A stretch of 64,000 bases of DNA, taken from positions 1 to 64,000 of the forward strand of contig JAEUPB010000085.1 of NCBI GenBank assembly GCA_016789955.1, read 5' to 3'. A program made the translations under genes and the position numbers. Source of the stretch: Rubrivivax sp. Lineage in GTDB: Bacteria > Pseudomonadota > Gammaproteobacteria > Burkholderiales > Burkholderiaceae_C. Shown piece by piece: positions 56,615 to 64,000 of the stretch (position 1 is the first letter of the stretch; every line of letters starts with the position of its first letter). The notes beneath the pieces were generated by a model. That model had not been told where the DNA came from. It searched no databases and saw only the letters and a program-made list of their open reading frames with translations.

Positions 56615-56989
56615 ATGGGCCACGACCAGGCAGCAGCGCAAATGATCGTCCTCGTCCTTTATGTCGGTGCGGCTCTCGCGCTCTTGGGCTGCGGCTGGCT
56701 GGCCAGCGCATGGCTGCACCAGCGCCAGATCGAGGTGCTCAGGCTGCAGCTGCGGCAAGCCAAGCAGACCGCCGCGGACCACGCCACGCAAGCCCGCAAG
56801 CAGATCGGGCAGCTGCAGGCCGAACTGGCGTCACGGCCGCCGGGGCGCCCTCGCGTCGCAGCTCCTCCGACCGGTGACGAGACCGTCGTGCTGCCGCAGA
56901 TCCCGGCCTTTCACGGCACGTCGGCATCCGGCTTCGCGCCGACGGAGATAGGCCCGAACGGGTTCGAGCCGACGCGGCTGCTCGCCTGA
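56615..56989 (+). CDS. Small single-helix membrane protein with coiled coil
   Basis: A 124-residue protein (115 if ATG 56642 is used) that I do not recognise. One transmembrane helix (about 10-32, IVLVLYVGAALALLGCGWLA) is followed by a coiled-coil stretch (about 35-72, rich in Q, R and A, with LRLQLRQAKQ) and a disordered Pro-rich tail. The sigma-28-like promoter suggests expression with flagellar genes. It has no flagellar gene neighbours. Confidence 0.65.
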   Translation: MGHDQAAAQMIVLVLYVGAALALLGCGWLASAWLHQRQIEVLRLQLRQAKQTAADHATQARKQIGQLQAELASRPPGRPRVAAPPTGDETVVLPQIPAFHGTSASGFAPTEIGPNGFEPTRLLA

Positions 56990-57067
56990 CCGCAGCCCGG
57001 GCAGGGGGCGTGGGCGGATCGGCGTGAGGGTGGCCCTGACGCCTCCTACCTCCAGGGTGCTCGCGCC

Positions 57068-57238
57068 ATGCCGTGCGAGGCCCGCCAGCACACCGCCCGC
57101 TTCAGCGTCGTCGAGGTGCCCAAGCCCGCGGCGTCCACGCCGGCGCAGCAACGGCTGCAACAGGCGCTGGACCTCAGGTGCGACCCGCAGCTGCGGGAAC
57201 GCATGATGGAGCGCGCGATCAACGGGCCGGCGCGCTGA
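57068..57238 (+). CDS. Small hypothetical protein, 56 residues
   Basis: A short frame (57068-57238) that begins MPCEARQHTARFSVVEVPKP and ends RERMMERAINGPAR. The amphipathic C-terminal half (QQRLQQALDLRCDPQLRERM) and normal GC-rich codon positions make it look coding. No family is recognised, and no strong ribosome site is seen. It lies alone, 30 bases before the minus-strand tRNA-Ser. Confidence 0.45.
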   Translation: MPCEARQHTARFSVVEVPKPAASTPAQQRLQQALDLRCDPQLRERMMERAINGPAR

Positions 57239-57267
57239 CCGACGCACGCCTTGCCTCGTCCGCCACT

Positions 57268-57357
57268 TGGCGGAAGCGGTGAGATTCGAACTCACGGACG
57301 GGATGAACCGTCGCCGGTTTTCAAGACCGGTGCCTTAAGCCGCTCGGCCACGCTTCC
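57268..57357 (-). tRNA. tRNA-Ser, anticodon TGA
   Basis: On the minus strand a 90-base tRNA with encoded CCA (57270-57268). The acceptor stem is GGAAGCG/CGCTTCC, the D arm contains GAGCGGCTTAAGGC, the anticodon loop is CTTGAAA with anticodon TGA at 57323-57321, and the T arm is GAGTTCGAATCTC. A long variable arm (GCGACGGTTCATCCCGTC) marks it as class II serine tRNA, reading UCA and related codons. Confidence 0.97.
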
Positions 57358-57396
57358 TCAGGTGGGAGATGCTAGCGCCTGAAGGCGCCGCTGGGC

Positions 57397-58221
57397 TCAC
57401 GCCCCCGGCGCCGCGGCCTGGTCGCAGGCCACCTGCAGCACGTCTCGCCGCCCGCCGTCCACCCGCACGGCGGTGAGCGCGCCGCCCCACACGCAGCCGG
57501 TGTCCAGTGCCAGCAGCTCGGGTAGGTTCATCAGGCCCAGCGTGCTCCAATGGCCGCAGGCGACCGGCCGGCCCGCCGTGAGGCGGCCGGGCACGTCGAA
57601 CCACGGCAGGTGGCCCGGCGGCGCCGCGCCGGCGCCTTCCTTCGTGTGGAACTCCATCGTGCCGTCGGCGGTGCAGAAGCGCAGCCGGGTCAGCGCGTTG
57701 ATCACGCAGCGCCAGCGGTCGGCGCCCTGGAGCGAGTCGCTCCATCGCGCCGGCTCGTTGCCGTACATGTTCGGCAGGAACTCCGAGAGCGCCTCGCCGC
57801 GAAGCATCGCCTCCACCTCGCCGGCGAGCGCCAGCACCTGGTCGACATCCCAGCCGGGCAGCACGCCGGCGTGCACGCACAGCCAGCCGCTCTCGCACAG
57901 CGCCAGCGGCTGCCGGCGCAGCCAGTCGAGCCAGTGCGCGCGGCGCGGGGAGCGGAGCACGTCCTGCAGCGTGTCGGAGCGGTGCTCGGGCCGCACCCCG
58001 TGCGCCACGGCCAGCAGATGCAGGTCGTGGTTGCCCAACACGCAGCGAGCGGCTCCGCCCAGTGCCGCCACGCGCTCCAGCACGGGCAGCGACTGCGGGC
58101 CGCGGTTGACCAGGTCGCCGAGCAGCACGACGTGGTCTCGGGAGGGCGAGTAGCCGATCGCGTCGAGCAGCCGCCCCAGCGCGGCGTCGCAGCCCTGCAC
58201 GTCGCCGATGAGGAAGCGCAT
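57397..58221 (-). CDS. apaH: ApaH, symmetrical bis(5'-nucleosyl)-tetraphosphatase
   Basis: ApaH hydrolyses Ap4A to two ADP and also removes Np4 caps from RNA. The 274-residue product starts MRFLIGDVQGCDAALGRLLD and carries the metallophosphoesterase motifs GDVQGC, LLGDLVNRGP, LGNHDLHLL and VHAGVLPGW, then the family tail ALDTGCVWGGALTAVRV. It is divergent from the HlyC/CorC gene and lies upstream of tRNA-Ser on the same strand. Confidence 0.96.
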   Translation of the reverse strand: MRFLIGDVQGCDAALGRLLDAIGYSPSRDHVVLLGDLVNRGPQSLPVLERVAALGGAARCVLGNHDLHLLAVAHGVRPEHRSDTLQDVLRSPRRAHWLDWLRRQPLALCESGWLCVHAGVLPGWDVDQVLALAGEVEAMLRGEALSEFLPNMYGNEPARWSDSLQGADRWRCVINALTRLRFCTADGTMEFHTKEGAGAAPPGHLPWFDVPGRLTAGRPVACGHWSTLGLMNLPELLALDTGCVWGGALTAVRVDGGRRDVLQVACDQAAAPGA

Positions 58222-58293
58222 TTGGCGATTCTGCTACCCTTGCGCGCCCATTTTTCCTGGCCGCCGCACCCCAGCTCCTTCTCGCGGCAGTGC

Positions 58294-59598
58294 ATGGAAC
58301 TCACGCTCCTCGTCTTCCTGATCCTTCTCAACGGCCTGTTCGCGATGTCGGAGATGGCGCTCAGCGCCTCCCGCAAGGCCCGCCTGCAGGTGATGGTGGA
58401 GAGCGGCGAGAGCGGGGCGCAGGCCGCGATGGACCTGCACGAGAACCCGACCAAGTTCCTCTCCACGGTGCAGATCGGCATCACATCGATCGGCGTGCTG
58501 AACGGCATCGTCGGCGAGGCCGCGTTCGCCGAGCCGCTGGCGGCCTGGCTGGTGGTGCAGTTCGAGTTCCCGCCGCGCTATGCCGGCGTCACCGCCACCG
58601 GGCTCGTGGTGGTGCTGATCACCGTGCTCACGATCATCTTCGGCGAGCTGGTGCCCAAGCGGCTGGGGCAGCTGTTCCCCGAGACGGTGGCGCGCCTGGT
58701 CGCGCGGCCGATGAACTGGCTCTCGGCCGCCACGCGGCCGCTGGTGCTGCTGCTGTCGGCCTGCACGAACGCGGTGCTGAAGCTGATGGGCATCCACGGG
58801 TCGTCGAGCCGGCCGGTGACCTCGGAGGAGATCGCCGCAAGCCTGGAGGAAGGCGTGGACGCCGGCGTGATCGAGCAGCAGGAGCACCAGATGGTGCGCA
58901 ACGTGTTCCGCCTCGACGACCGCCAGATCGGCTCGATGATGATCCCCCGTGCCGAGATCGTCTGGCTCGACGTGGCGTCCACCACCGAGGAGCTGCTGGC
59001 CCGGGTGGCCGAGCACGGGCGCACGCGCTACCCGGTGTGTCGCGGCAGCCTCGACGACGTGATGGGCGTGCTCTCGGTGCAGTCGCTGGTCGGCCCGCTG
59101 GCGCGCGGCGAGGCTCTGGCGCTGGAGCGTCAGATCGAGCCGCCGGTGTTCGTGCCGGAGACGCTCTCCGGCATGGAGCTGCTCGAGCACTTCAAGCGCA
59201 GCCATGCCGACCTGGTGTTCGTTGTCGACGAGTACGGCGCCGTGCAGGGCGTGATCACCGAGCGCGACGTGCTGGAGGCGATCACCGGCGAGATGGGCAC
59301 CCAGGGCGACGAGGACGCCTGGGCCGTGCAGCGCGAAGACCACAGCTGGCTGATGGACGGGCTGATCCCCGTGCCCGAGCTGAAGGATCGCCTCGAATTG
59401 AAGGAGCTGCCCGAGGAAGACCGCGGGCGCTACAACACGCTGGCCGGCATGATCATGTTGTTGCTGGGCCGCCTGCCGCGCACCACCGACCGCGTGGAGT
59501 GGCAGGGCTGGCGTTTCGAAGTCGTCGATCTCGACGGCAAACGTGTCGACAAGGTGCTCGTGACGCGCACCGAACCCTCTCCCGGAGAAGAACCATGA
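58294..59598 (+). CDS. HlyC/CorC-family membrane protein (DUF21, CBS pair)
   Basis: A 434-residue inner-membrane protein. The DUF21 domain (about 1-190) has three or four helices and starts MELTLLVFLILLNGLFAMSEM. Two CBS motifs (about 205-330) include DDRQIGSMMIPRAEIVWLD and LVFVVDEYGAVQGVIT, and the C-terminal CorC_HlyC transporter-associated domain ends about 425. Members are implicated in divalent cation export or Mg2+/Co2+ homeostasis; the hemolysin name is historical. ATG 58294 is set by the family's N terminus. It overlaps the sapC start (ATGA). Confidence 0.9.
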   Translation: MELTLLVFLILLNGLFAMSEMALSASRKARLQVMVESGESGAQAAMDLHENPTKFLSTVQIGITSIGVLNGIVGEAAFAEPLAAWLVVQFEFPPRYAGVTATGLVVVLITVLTIIFGELVPKRLGQLFPETVARLVARPMNWLSAATRPLVLLLSACTNAVLKLMGIHGSSSRPVTSEEIAASLEEGVDAGVIEQQEHQMVRNVFRLDDRQIGSMMIPRAEIVWLDVASTTEELLARVAEHGRTRYPVCRGSLDDVMGVLSVQSLVGPLARGEALALERQIEPPVFVPETLSGMELLEHFKRSHADLVFVVDEYGAVQGVITERDVLEAITGEMGTQGDEDAWAVQREDHSWLMDGLIPVPELKDRLELKELPEEDRGRYNTLAGMIMLLLGRLPRTTDRVEWQGWRFEVVDLDGKRVDKVLVTRTEPSPGEEP

Positions 59599-60383
59599 TG
59601 CATCCCCCCCTGCACCGCGACGCCGTGGGCATCGACCGCGACTCGATGCGCCAGACCCGGCTGCGCACGGACACGCTGGACCTGTCGTTCTGTTCGCATC
59701 TGAACTCGATATTCCTGGCCGCCACCGAGTTCGGCGATGCGGCGCGCGACTTCCCGGTCGTTTTCGTGAAGGCGGGCAAGAACGAGAAGGGGCAGGACGA
59801 GGTGGCCCCGCTGGCCGTGCTGGGGGTGACGCAGAACGAGAACCTGTTCGTCGAGGGCAGCGGCGACGCGCAGGTCTGGCGCGGCCGCTACATGCCAGCC
59901 GTGCTGCGCACCTACCCGTTCTGCACCGCGCCGATGGCGGAGAACCAGTTCGCGATCTGCCTCGACCGCTCGTGGAAGTACGTGGGCACGCGGGAAGGGC
60001 AGGCCCTCTTCGACGCCGACGGGCAGCCGAGCGAGTTCTTCAAGGGCGTGCAGCAGCAGCTCGAGGTGCTGGAAGGCGAGATCGCCCGCACGCGTGCGAT
60101 CGGCCAGCGCCTGATCGAGCTGGACCTGTTGCGCGACATGCGCTTCGACGCCACGCTGGCCGATGGTCGCAAGCACACCATCGACGGCTTCCTCACCGTG
60201 GACCAGCAGCGCTTCGGCGAGCTGAAGGACGCCACGGTGCTGGAACTGCACAAGAACGGCATGCTCGGGATGATCCATTCGCATTGGGTGTCGCTGGGCC
60301 ACATGCGCAAGCTGGTCGACTGGCACTTCGAGCGGACGTCGGCAGCGCCGGCCGCCGCGCCGCAGCTCACCCCCATGGCCTGA
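59595..60383 (+). CDS. SapC-family protein
   Basis: A 262-residue protein of the SapC family, first described in a Campylobacter surface-layer export locus but with no proven function in most bacteria. It begins MMHPPLHRDAVGIDRDSMR, and the family core includes HLNSIFLAATEFGDAARDFPVVF, RTYPFCTAPMAENQF and CLDRSWKYV. There is no signal peptide. It is coupled to the HlyC/CorC gene by a 4-base overlap and followed by an M17 peptidase gene after 15 bases. Confidence 0.8.
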   Translation: MMHPPLHRDAVGIDRDSMRQTRLRTDTLDLSFCSHLNSIFLAATEFGDAARDFPVVFVKAGKNEKGQDEVAPLAVLGVTQNENLFVEGSGDAQVWRGRYMPAVLRTYPFCTAPMAENQFAICLDRSWKYVGTREGQALFDADGQPSEFFKGVQQQLEVLEGEIARTRAIGQRLIELDLLRDMRFDATLADGRKHTIDGFLTVDQQRFGELKDATVLELHKNGMLGMIHSHWVSLGHMRKLVDWHFERTSAAPAAAPQLTPMA

Positions 60384-60398
60384 TCGCGGAGTACCGGC

Positions 60399-61790
60399 AT
60401 GAGCGTCGAGTTGCTCACCCGCAACCGCAAGGCGTCGGTGGCCGCCACGCCGATCCACCTCGTCGACCAGGCGAGCTTCGAACAGCTGACGGCGCCGCTG
60501 CCCGCGGCCGCCCGGGCCTGGATGGCGGTGCAGGGTTTCCGGGGCGGTGCCGACTCGCACGTGGTGCTGCCGGCTGGCGACGGGAGCATCGCCGCGGTGT
60601 GGGCTGGTGTGCGCGCGGCCGGCCATCCGCAGGCGCTGGTGTCGCTGCCGACGCAGTTGCCCGTGGGGCGGTACCGGCTGGGCGACGAGGGGTTGCCACC
60701 CGATGAAGAGGCCGCGGCCCTGTCGTGGACCCTGGGCAGCTACGCCTTCGACCTGTACCGGCCCCGCAAGCGCGACGCGGCCACGCTCGAGCTGCCGGCC
60801 AGCGAGGCCACGCGACGCGGGGCGCTGGTGGGTGAAACCAGCAACGCCACGCGCGACCTGATCAACACGCCGGCCGAGCACCTGGGCCCGGCCGAACTCG
60901 CCGCAGCGGTGCAGATGGCCGCGCGTGCACACGGCGCCCGCTACCGCGAGATCGTCGGCGACGCGTTGCTGAAGAAGAACTTCCCGGCCATCCATGCCGT
61001 GGGCCGTGCCGCGGCGCGCGTGCCACGTCTGGCCGAGCTGACCTGGGGCCACCGCGGCGATCCGCTCGTCGTGATCGTCGGCAAGGGCGTCTGCTTCGAC
61101 ACCGGCGGCCTGGACATCAAGGGCGCCGATGGCATGCGCCTGATGAAGAAGGACATGGGCGGCGCCGCACACGCGCTGGGTCTGGCGCAGCTCGTGATGG
61201 CCTTGAAGCTGCCGGTGCAGCTGCAGTTGCTGATCCCTGCGGTGGAGAACGCGATCTCTGGCAATGCGTACCGGCCCGGCGACGTGTTCAAGACCCGCGC
61301 CGGGCTGCACATCGAGATCGGCAACACCGATGCCGAGGGCCGCGTGATCCTGTGCGATGCCATCGCGTACGGTGCCGAGCGGAAGCCGGCGCTGCTGATC
61401 GACCTGGCCACGCTGACCGGGGCGGCTCGTGTGGCCCTGGGCCCGGCGCTGCCGGCGATGTTCTGCCGCGACATGGCGATGGCGCGCTCGCTGGTCGACC
61501 GCGGCCTCGCGCTGCACGACCCCCTGTGGCACCTGCCGCTGTGGCGCGACTATCACGGCGGCATCGAGAGCGCGGTGGCCGACATCGTCAATACCGGCCG
61601 CAACGCGATGGGCGGCGCGATCAACGCGGCGCTGTTCCTGGAGGACTTCGTGCCCGCCGACGTGCCCTGGGTGCACCTCGACCTGTTCGGCTGGAACGAC
61701 CAGGCGCGGCCAGGCCGGCCGGTGGGCGGCGAAGCGCAGACGCTGCGCACGCTGTTGGCGCACCTGCAGGCGACCTTCGGCCAAGGCTGA
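60399..61790 (+). CDS. Leucyl aminopeptidase-family (M17) metallopeptidase
   Basis: A 463-residue cytosolic aminopeptidase with two bound metal ions. The catalytic domain contains GKGVCFDTGGLDIKGADGM with the metal-binding Lys/Asp, MKKDMGGAAHALGLAQ, and the signature NTDAEGRVILCDAI (about 308-321). The length fits the PepB-like short branch rather than the 500-residue PepA. ATG 60399 gives MSVELLTRNRKAS. It ends the apparent HlyC/CorC-sapC operon. Confidence 0.93.
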   Translation: MSVELLTRNRKASVAATPIHLVDQASFEQLTAPLPAAARAWMAVQGFRGGADSHVVLPAGDGSIAAVWAGVRAAGHPQALVSLPTQLPVGRYRLGDEGLPPDEEAAALSWTLGSYAFDLYRPRKRDAATLELPASEATRRGALVGETSNATRDLINTPAEHLGPAELAAAVQMAARAHGARYREIVGDALLKKNFPAIHAVGRAAARVPRLAELTWGHRGDPLVVIVGKGVCFDTGGLDIKGADGMRLMKKDMGGAAHALGLAQLVMALKLPVQLQLLIPAVENAISGNAYRPGDVFKTRAGLHIEIGNTDAEGRVILCDAIAYGAERKPALLIDLATLTGAARVALGPALPAMFCRDMAMARSLVDRGLALHDPLWHLPLWRDYHGGIESAVADIVNTGRNAMGGAINAALFLEDFVPADVPWVHLDLFGWNDQARPGRPVGGEAQTLRTLLAHLQATFGQG

Positions 61791-61806
61791 AGCCGGAGGT
61801 CGGGTC

Positions 61807-61831
61807 GGGTTGGGGAATCCCCCGAACCCGA
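61807..61831 (+). terminator. Hairpin after the M17 peptidase gene
   Basis: GGGTTGGGG and CCCCCGAACCC around an AAT loop form a stem of nine or more pairs with one bulge, just after the peptidase stop. No T-run follows, so it is only a candidate terminator separating this operon from paaG. Confidence 0.4.
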
Positions 61832-61858
61832 TGCGCGGGGCCGATGCGCGAGAATTCT

Positions 61859-61874
61859 TCGACCGACTGGTCGA
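61859..61874. promoter_or_regulatory. Palindromic operator before paaG, TetR/PaaR-like
   Basis: TCGACCGACTGGTCGA is a palindrome (TCGACC-N4-GGTCGA) ending 12 bases before the paaG ATG. TetR-family PaaR regulators of phenylacetate genes in betaproteobacteria bind ACCGACCGGTCGGT-like palindromes as I recall, so a repressor site over the start region is likely. Confidence 0.5.
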
Positions 61875-61886
61875 TTAACTCGCCGC

Positions 61887-62702
61887 ATGACGACTGCCGC
61901 TCCTCCTCAGACGACCGAACCGCTGGTGCTGCAGCGCACGCAGGGTGCGGTGCGCGTGCTGACGCTGAACCGCCCGGCACAGCTCAACAGCTTCACCGCC
62001 GCGATGCACGCCGAGTTGCGCACGGCGCTCGATGCGGCTGCGGCCGACGCGTCCGTGCGGGCGCTGATCCTCACCGGTGCCGGCCGCGGCTTCTGCGCCG
62101 GGCAGGACCTGAACGACGGCATGGGCAGCAGCCCCGGGCAAGTGCCCGACGTGGGCGCCGTGATCGAGGCCAACTACCGCCCGCTGGCCGCCCGTCTGCG
62201 CGCGATGCCGGTCCCGGTGATCGCCGCCGTGAACGGCGTGGCCGCCGGCGCCGGCGCCAACGCGGCGCTGTGCTGCGACATGGTGATCGCCGCCCGCAGC
62301 GCCAGCTTCATCCAGGCCTTCAGCAAGATCGGCCTCGTGCCCGATTGCGGTGGCACCTGGCTCTTGCCGCGGCTGGTGGGCCGGGCCCGCGCACTGGGCC
62401 TGGCGATGACCGGCGACAAGCTGCCGGCCGAGGAAGCGCAGCGCATCGGCCTCATCTGGGCCTGTGTCGACGACGCCGAGTTGATGAACGCGGCGATGGC
62501 ACTGGCCGAGCGGCTCTCGACCATGCCGTCGAAGGCGCTGGCGCAGACCCGCCGCGCGATCGACGCGGCCACGACGATGGCCTTCGACGACGCGATCACG
62601 CTGGAGGCCGACACGCAGCGCGAACTCGGCCGCGCGCACGACTTCGCCGAGGGCGTGGCCGCGTTCCTCGCCAAGCGCGCGCCGGTGTTCAAGGACCGCT
62701 GA
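61887..62702 (+). CDS. paaG: PaaG, epoxyphenylacetyl-CoA isomerase (crotonase family)
   Basis: A 271-residue crotonase-fold enzyme. VLTLNRPAQLNSFTAAMHAEL, RGFCAGQDLND and the oxyanion-hole segment GVAAGAGANAALCCDM are visible. In phenylacetate breakdown PaaG isomerises ring-1,2-epoxyphenylacetyl-CoA to the oxepin form. The assignment over a generic enoyl-CoA hydratase rests on the following paaI and paaK genes. The paaI start overlaps its last base. Confidence 0.87.
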   Translation: MTTAAPPQTTEPLVLQRTQGAVRVLTLNRPAQLNSFTAAMHAELRTALDAAAADASVRALILTGAGRGFCAGQDLNDGMGSSPGQVPDVGAVIEANYRPLAARLRAMPVPVIAAVNGVAAGAGANAALCCDMVIAARSASFIQAFSKIGLVPDCGGTWLLPRLVGRARALGLAMTGDKLPAEEAQRIGLIWACVDDAELMNAAMALAERLSTMPSKALAQTRRAIDAATTMAFDDAITLEADTQRELGRAHDFAEGVAAFLAKRAPVFKDR

Positions 62703-63166
62703 TGGATGCACGCGCCGTCGACGCGCAGGCGGTGGCCGAGGCCTGCCGCGACGCGATGTGGAAGGACGATCGCGCCAGCCGCATGCTCGGCATGGAGATC
62801 GTCGCGGTGGGCCCCGGCACCGCGACGACGCGCATGACGGTGCGCGACGAGATGCTCAATGGCCACCACCTGTGCCATGGCGGGCTGATCACGACGCTCG
62901 CCGACAGCGCCTTCGCGTTCGCCTGCAACGGCTACAACGACGTCACCGTGGCCTCGGGCTTCGACGTGAACCTGATCGCCGCTGCGCGGCTGGGCGACGT
63001 GCTCACCGCGCACGGCGTCGAGGTGAGCAAGAGCGGCCGCACCGGCGTCTACGACATCACCGTCACCAACCAGCGCGGCGAGCGGGTGGCGGCCTTCCGC
63101 GGCCGCTCGTACACCATGAAGGGCAAGCCGCTGGTGCCCGGCCTGCCGTCCACGCGAGGAGTCTGA
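62702..63166 (+). CDS. paaI: PaaI, hydroxyphenylacetyl-CoA thioesterase
   Basis: A 154-residue hotdog-fold thioesterase. The signature HLCHGGLITTLADSAFAFACN, with the catalytic Asp in TLADSAF, and VASGFDVNLIAAARLGDVLTAHG fit PaaI. It releases CoA from stalled hydroxylated phenylacetyl-CoA intermediates. The C-terminal YTMKGKPLVPG is typical. It lies between paaG and paaK. Confidence 0.92.
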   Translation: MDARAVDAQAVAEACRDAMWKDDRASRMLGMEIVAVGPGTATTRMTVRDEMLNGHHLCHGGLITTLADSAFAFACNGYNDVTVASGFDVNLIAAARLGDVLTAHGVEVSKSGRTGVYDITVTNQRGERVAAFRGRSYTMKGKPLVPGLPSTRGV

Positions 63167-63170
63167 CCCG

Positions 63171-64000
63171 ATGCCCGTGAAGCAGCCCGCCCCGGGCGAC
63201 CTCGAGCCCATCGAGCGCGCCAGCCGCGACGAGCTGCAGGCCTTGCAGCTCCAGCGCCTGCGACAGACCCTGGCCCGGGCCTACGAGCACGTGCCGCACT
63301 ACCGCCGGGCGTTCGAAGCCAGGGGCGTGCACCCGTCCGATTGCAGGTCGCTGGCCGACCTGTCGAAGTTCCCGTTCACCGCCAAGGCCGACCTGCGCGA
63401 CCACTACCCCTTCGGCATGTTCGCCGTGCCGCGCGACCGGGTGGTGCGGGTGCATGCGTCGTCGGGCACCACCGGCAAGCCGACGGTGGTGGGCTACACG
63501 CAGGGCGACATCGACCGTTGGGCCGACCTCGTGGCGCGCTCGATCCGCGCCGCCGGCGGCCGCCGCGGCGACATGGTGCACGTGGCGTATGGCTACGGCC
63601 TCTTCACCGGCGGCCTGGGCGCGCACTACGGCGCCGAGAGGCTCGGCTGCACCGTGGTGCCGATGGGGGGCGGGCAGACCGAGAAGCAGGTGCAGCTGAT
63701 CGAGGACTTCCGGCCCGACATCATCATGGTCACGCCCAGCTACATGCAAGTGATCGTCGAGGAGTTCCGCCGTCAAGGCAAGGACCCGCGCGCGATGTCG
63801 CTCTCGGTGGGCATCTTCGGCGCCGAGCCCTGGACCGAGATGATGCGCCGCGACATCGAGCAGAGCGCCGACATCGACGCGGTGGACATCTACGGCCTGT
63901 CGGAGGTGATGGGCCCGGGTGTCGCCAGCGAGTGCGTCGAGTCCAAGGATGGCCCGGTGATCTGGGAAGACCACTTCCTGCCCGAGATCATCGATCCCAA
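63171..64000 (+). CDS. paaK: PaaK, phenylacetate-CoA ligase, N-terminal part (cut by window edge)
   Basis: The frame is open from ATG 63171 to the window end, 276 codons of an expected 430 or so. It begins MPVKQPAPGDLEPIERASRD and contains the adenylate-forming P-loop-like motif HASSGTTGKPTVVGYT and DIYGLSEVMGPGVASECVES, both characteristic of PaaK. The enzyme activates phenylacetate to phenylacetyl-CoA, the first step of the pathway. The 4-base gap from paaI indicates an operon. Confidence 0.95.
   Translation, partial: MPVKQPAPGDLEPIERASRDELQALQLQRLRQTLARAYEHVPHYRRAFEARGVHPSDCRSLADLSKFPFTAKADLRDHYPFGMFAVPRDRVVRVHASSGTTGKPTVVGYTQGDIDRWADLVARSIRAAGGRRGDMVHVAYGYGLFTGGLGAHYGAERLGCTVVPMGGGQTEKQVQLIEDFRPDIIMVTPSYMQVIVEEFRRQGKDPRAMSLSVGIFGAEPWTEMMRRDIEQSADIDAVDIYGLSEVMGPGVASECVESKDGPVIWEDHFLPEIIDP

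Overview
The window looks like a chromosomal stretch of a motile, GC-rich betaproteobacterium of the order Burkholderiales, probably near the Rubrivivax/Leptothrix/Methylibium group. This rests on the gene order (flhDC-motAB-cheYZ-flhBAF-fliA, then flgNMA/flgB-L), the strong GC bias at third codon positions, and the phenylacetate, SapC and ApaH genes at the right end. The genus assignment is inference. I see no transposase, integrase, prophage genes, rRNA genes or CRISPR array.

Layout. 1-11710: end of flhD, flhC, a membrane-anchored methyltransferase, motA, motB, cheY, cheZ, flhB, flhA, flhF, a FlhG-position protein without a P-loop, and fliA. 11711-19018: an ABC efflux operon (HlyD-type adaptor, ATPase, two MacB/FtsX-type permeases) with an NtrC-type response regulator and a sensor kinase broken by an in-frame amber codon; a sigma-54-type promoter and palindromic upstream sites precede it. 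19026-24588 (minus strand): an ECF sigma factor, a small beta-rich protein, a TPR-CHAT protease and a secreted subtilisin with a poly-glycine tract. 24630-29879: flgN, flgM, flgA (minus) and flgBCDEF (plus). 29881-36649: a signalling module made of a PP2C phosphatase, a TerY-like vWA protein, a PrsW-FHA membrane protease, a Ser/Thr kinase with a C-terminal zinc ribbon, and a glycine-zipper membrane protein. It sits exactly between flgF and flgG. 36770-44513: flgGHIJKL and an HDOD protein coupled to flgL. 44588-54392: two sensor kinases, an ANTAR regulator, an Hpt protein, a receiver-GGDEF-EAL protein and a GGDEF protein. 54498-61790: small unknown proteins, DppA, a Usp-fold protein, tRNA-Ser, apaH, a HlyC/CorC membrane protein, SapC and an M17 peptidase. 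61887-64000: paaG, paaI and the start of paaK.

Regulation that can be read directly. Sigma-28 (FliA) promoters of the form TCAA-N15-GCCGATAA lie before motA and before cheY (where the -10 contains the motB stop codon). Close variants lie before flgM, an Hpt gene and two unknown small genes, which suggests those two belong to the flagellar late regulon. A second motif, CCCCGCTTWTC, occurs 66-70 bases before the start codons of flhB, flgB and flgG and is a candidate early (class II) flagellar promoter element.

The main point is that the flagellar locus is broken in two places by signalling cargo: between fliA and flgN by the ABC/sigma-54 operon and the ECF-CHAT-subtilisin cluster, and between flgF and flgG by the TerY-P-like module. 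The second and third of these are the best candidates for little-described systems.
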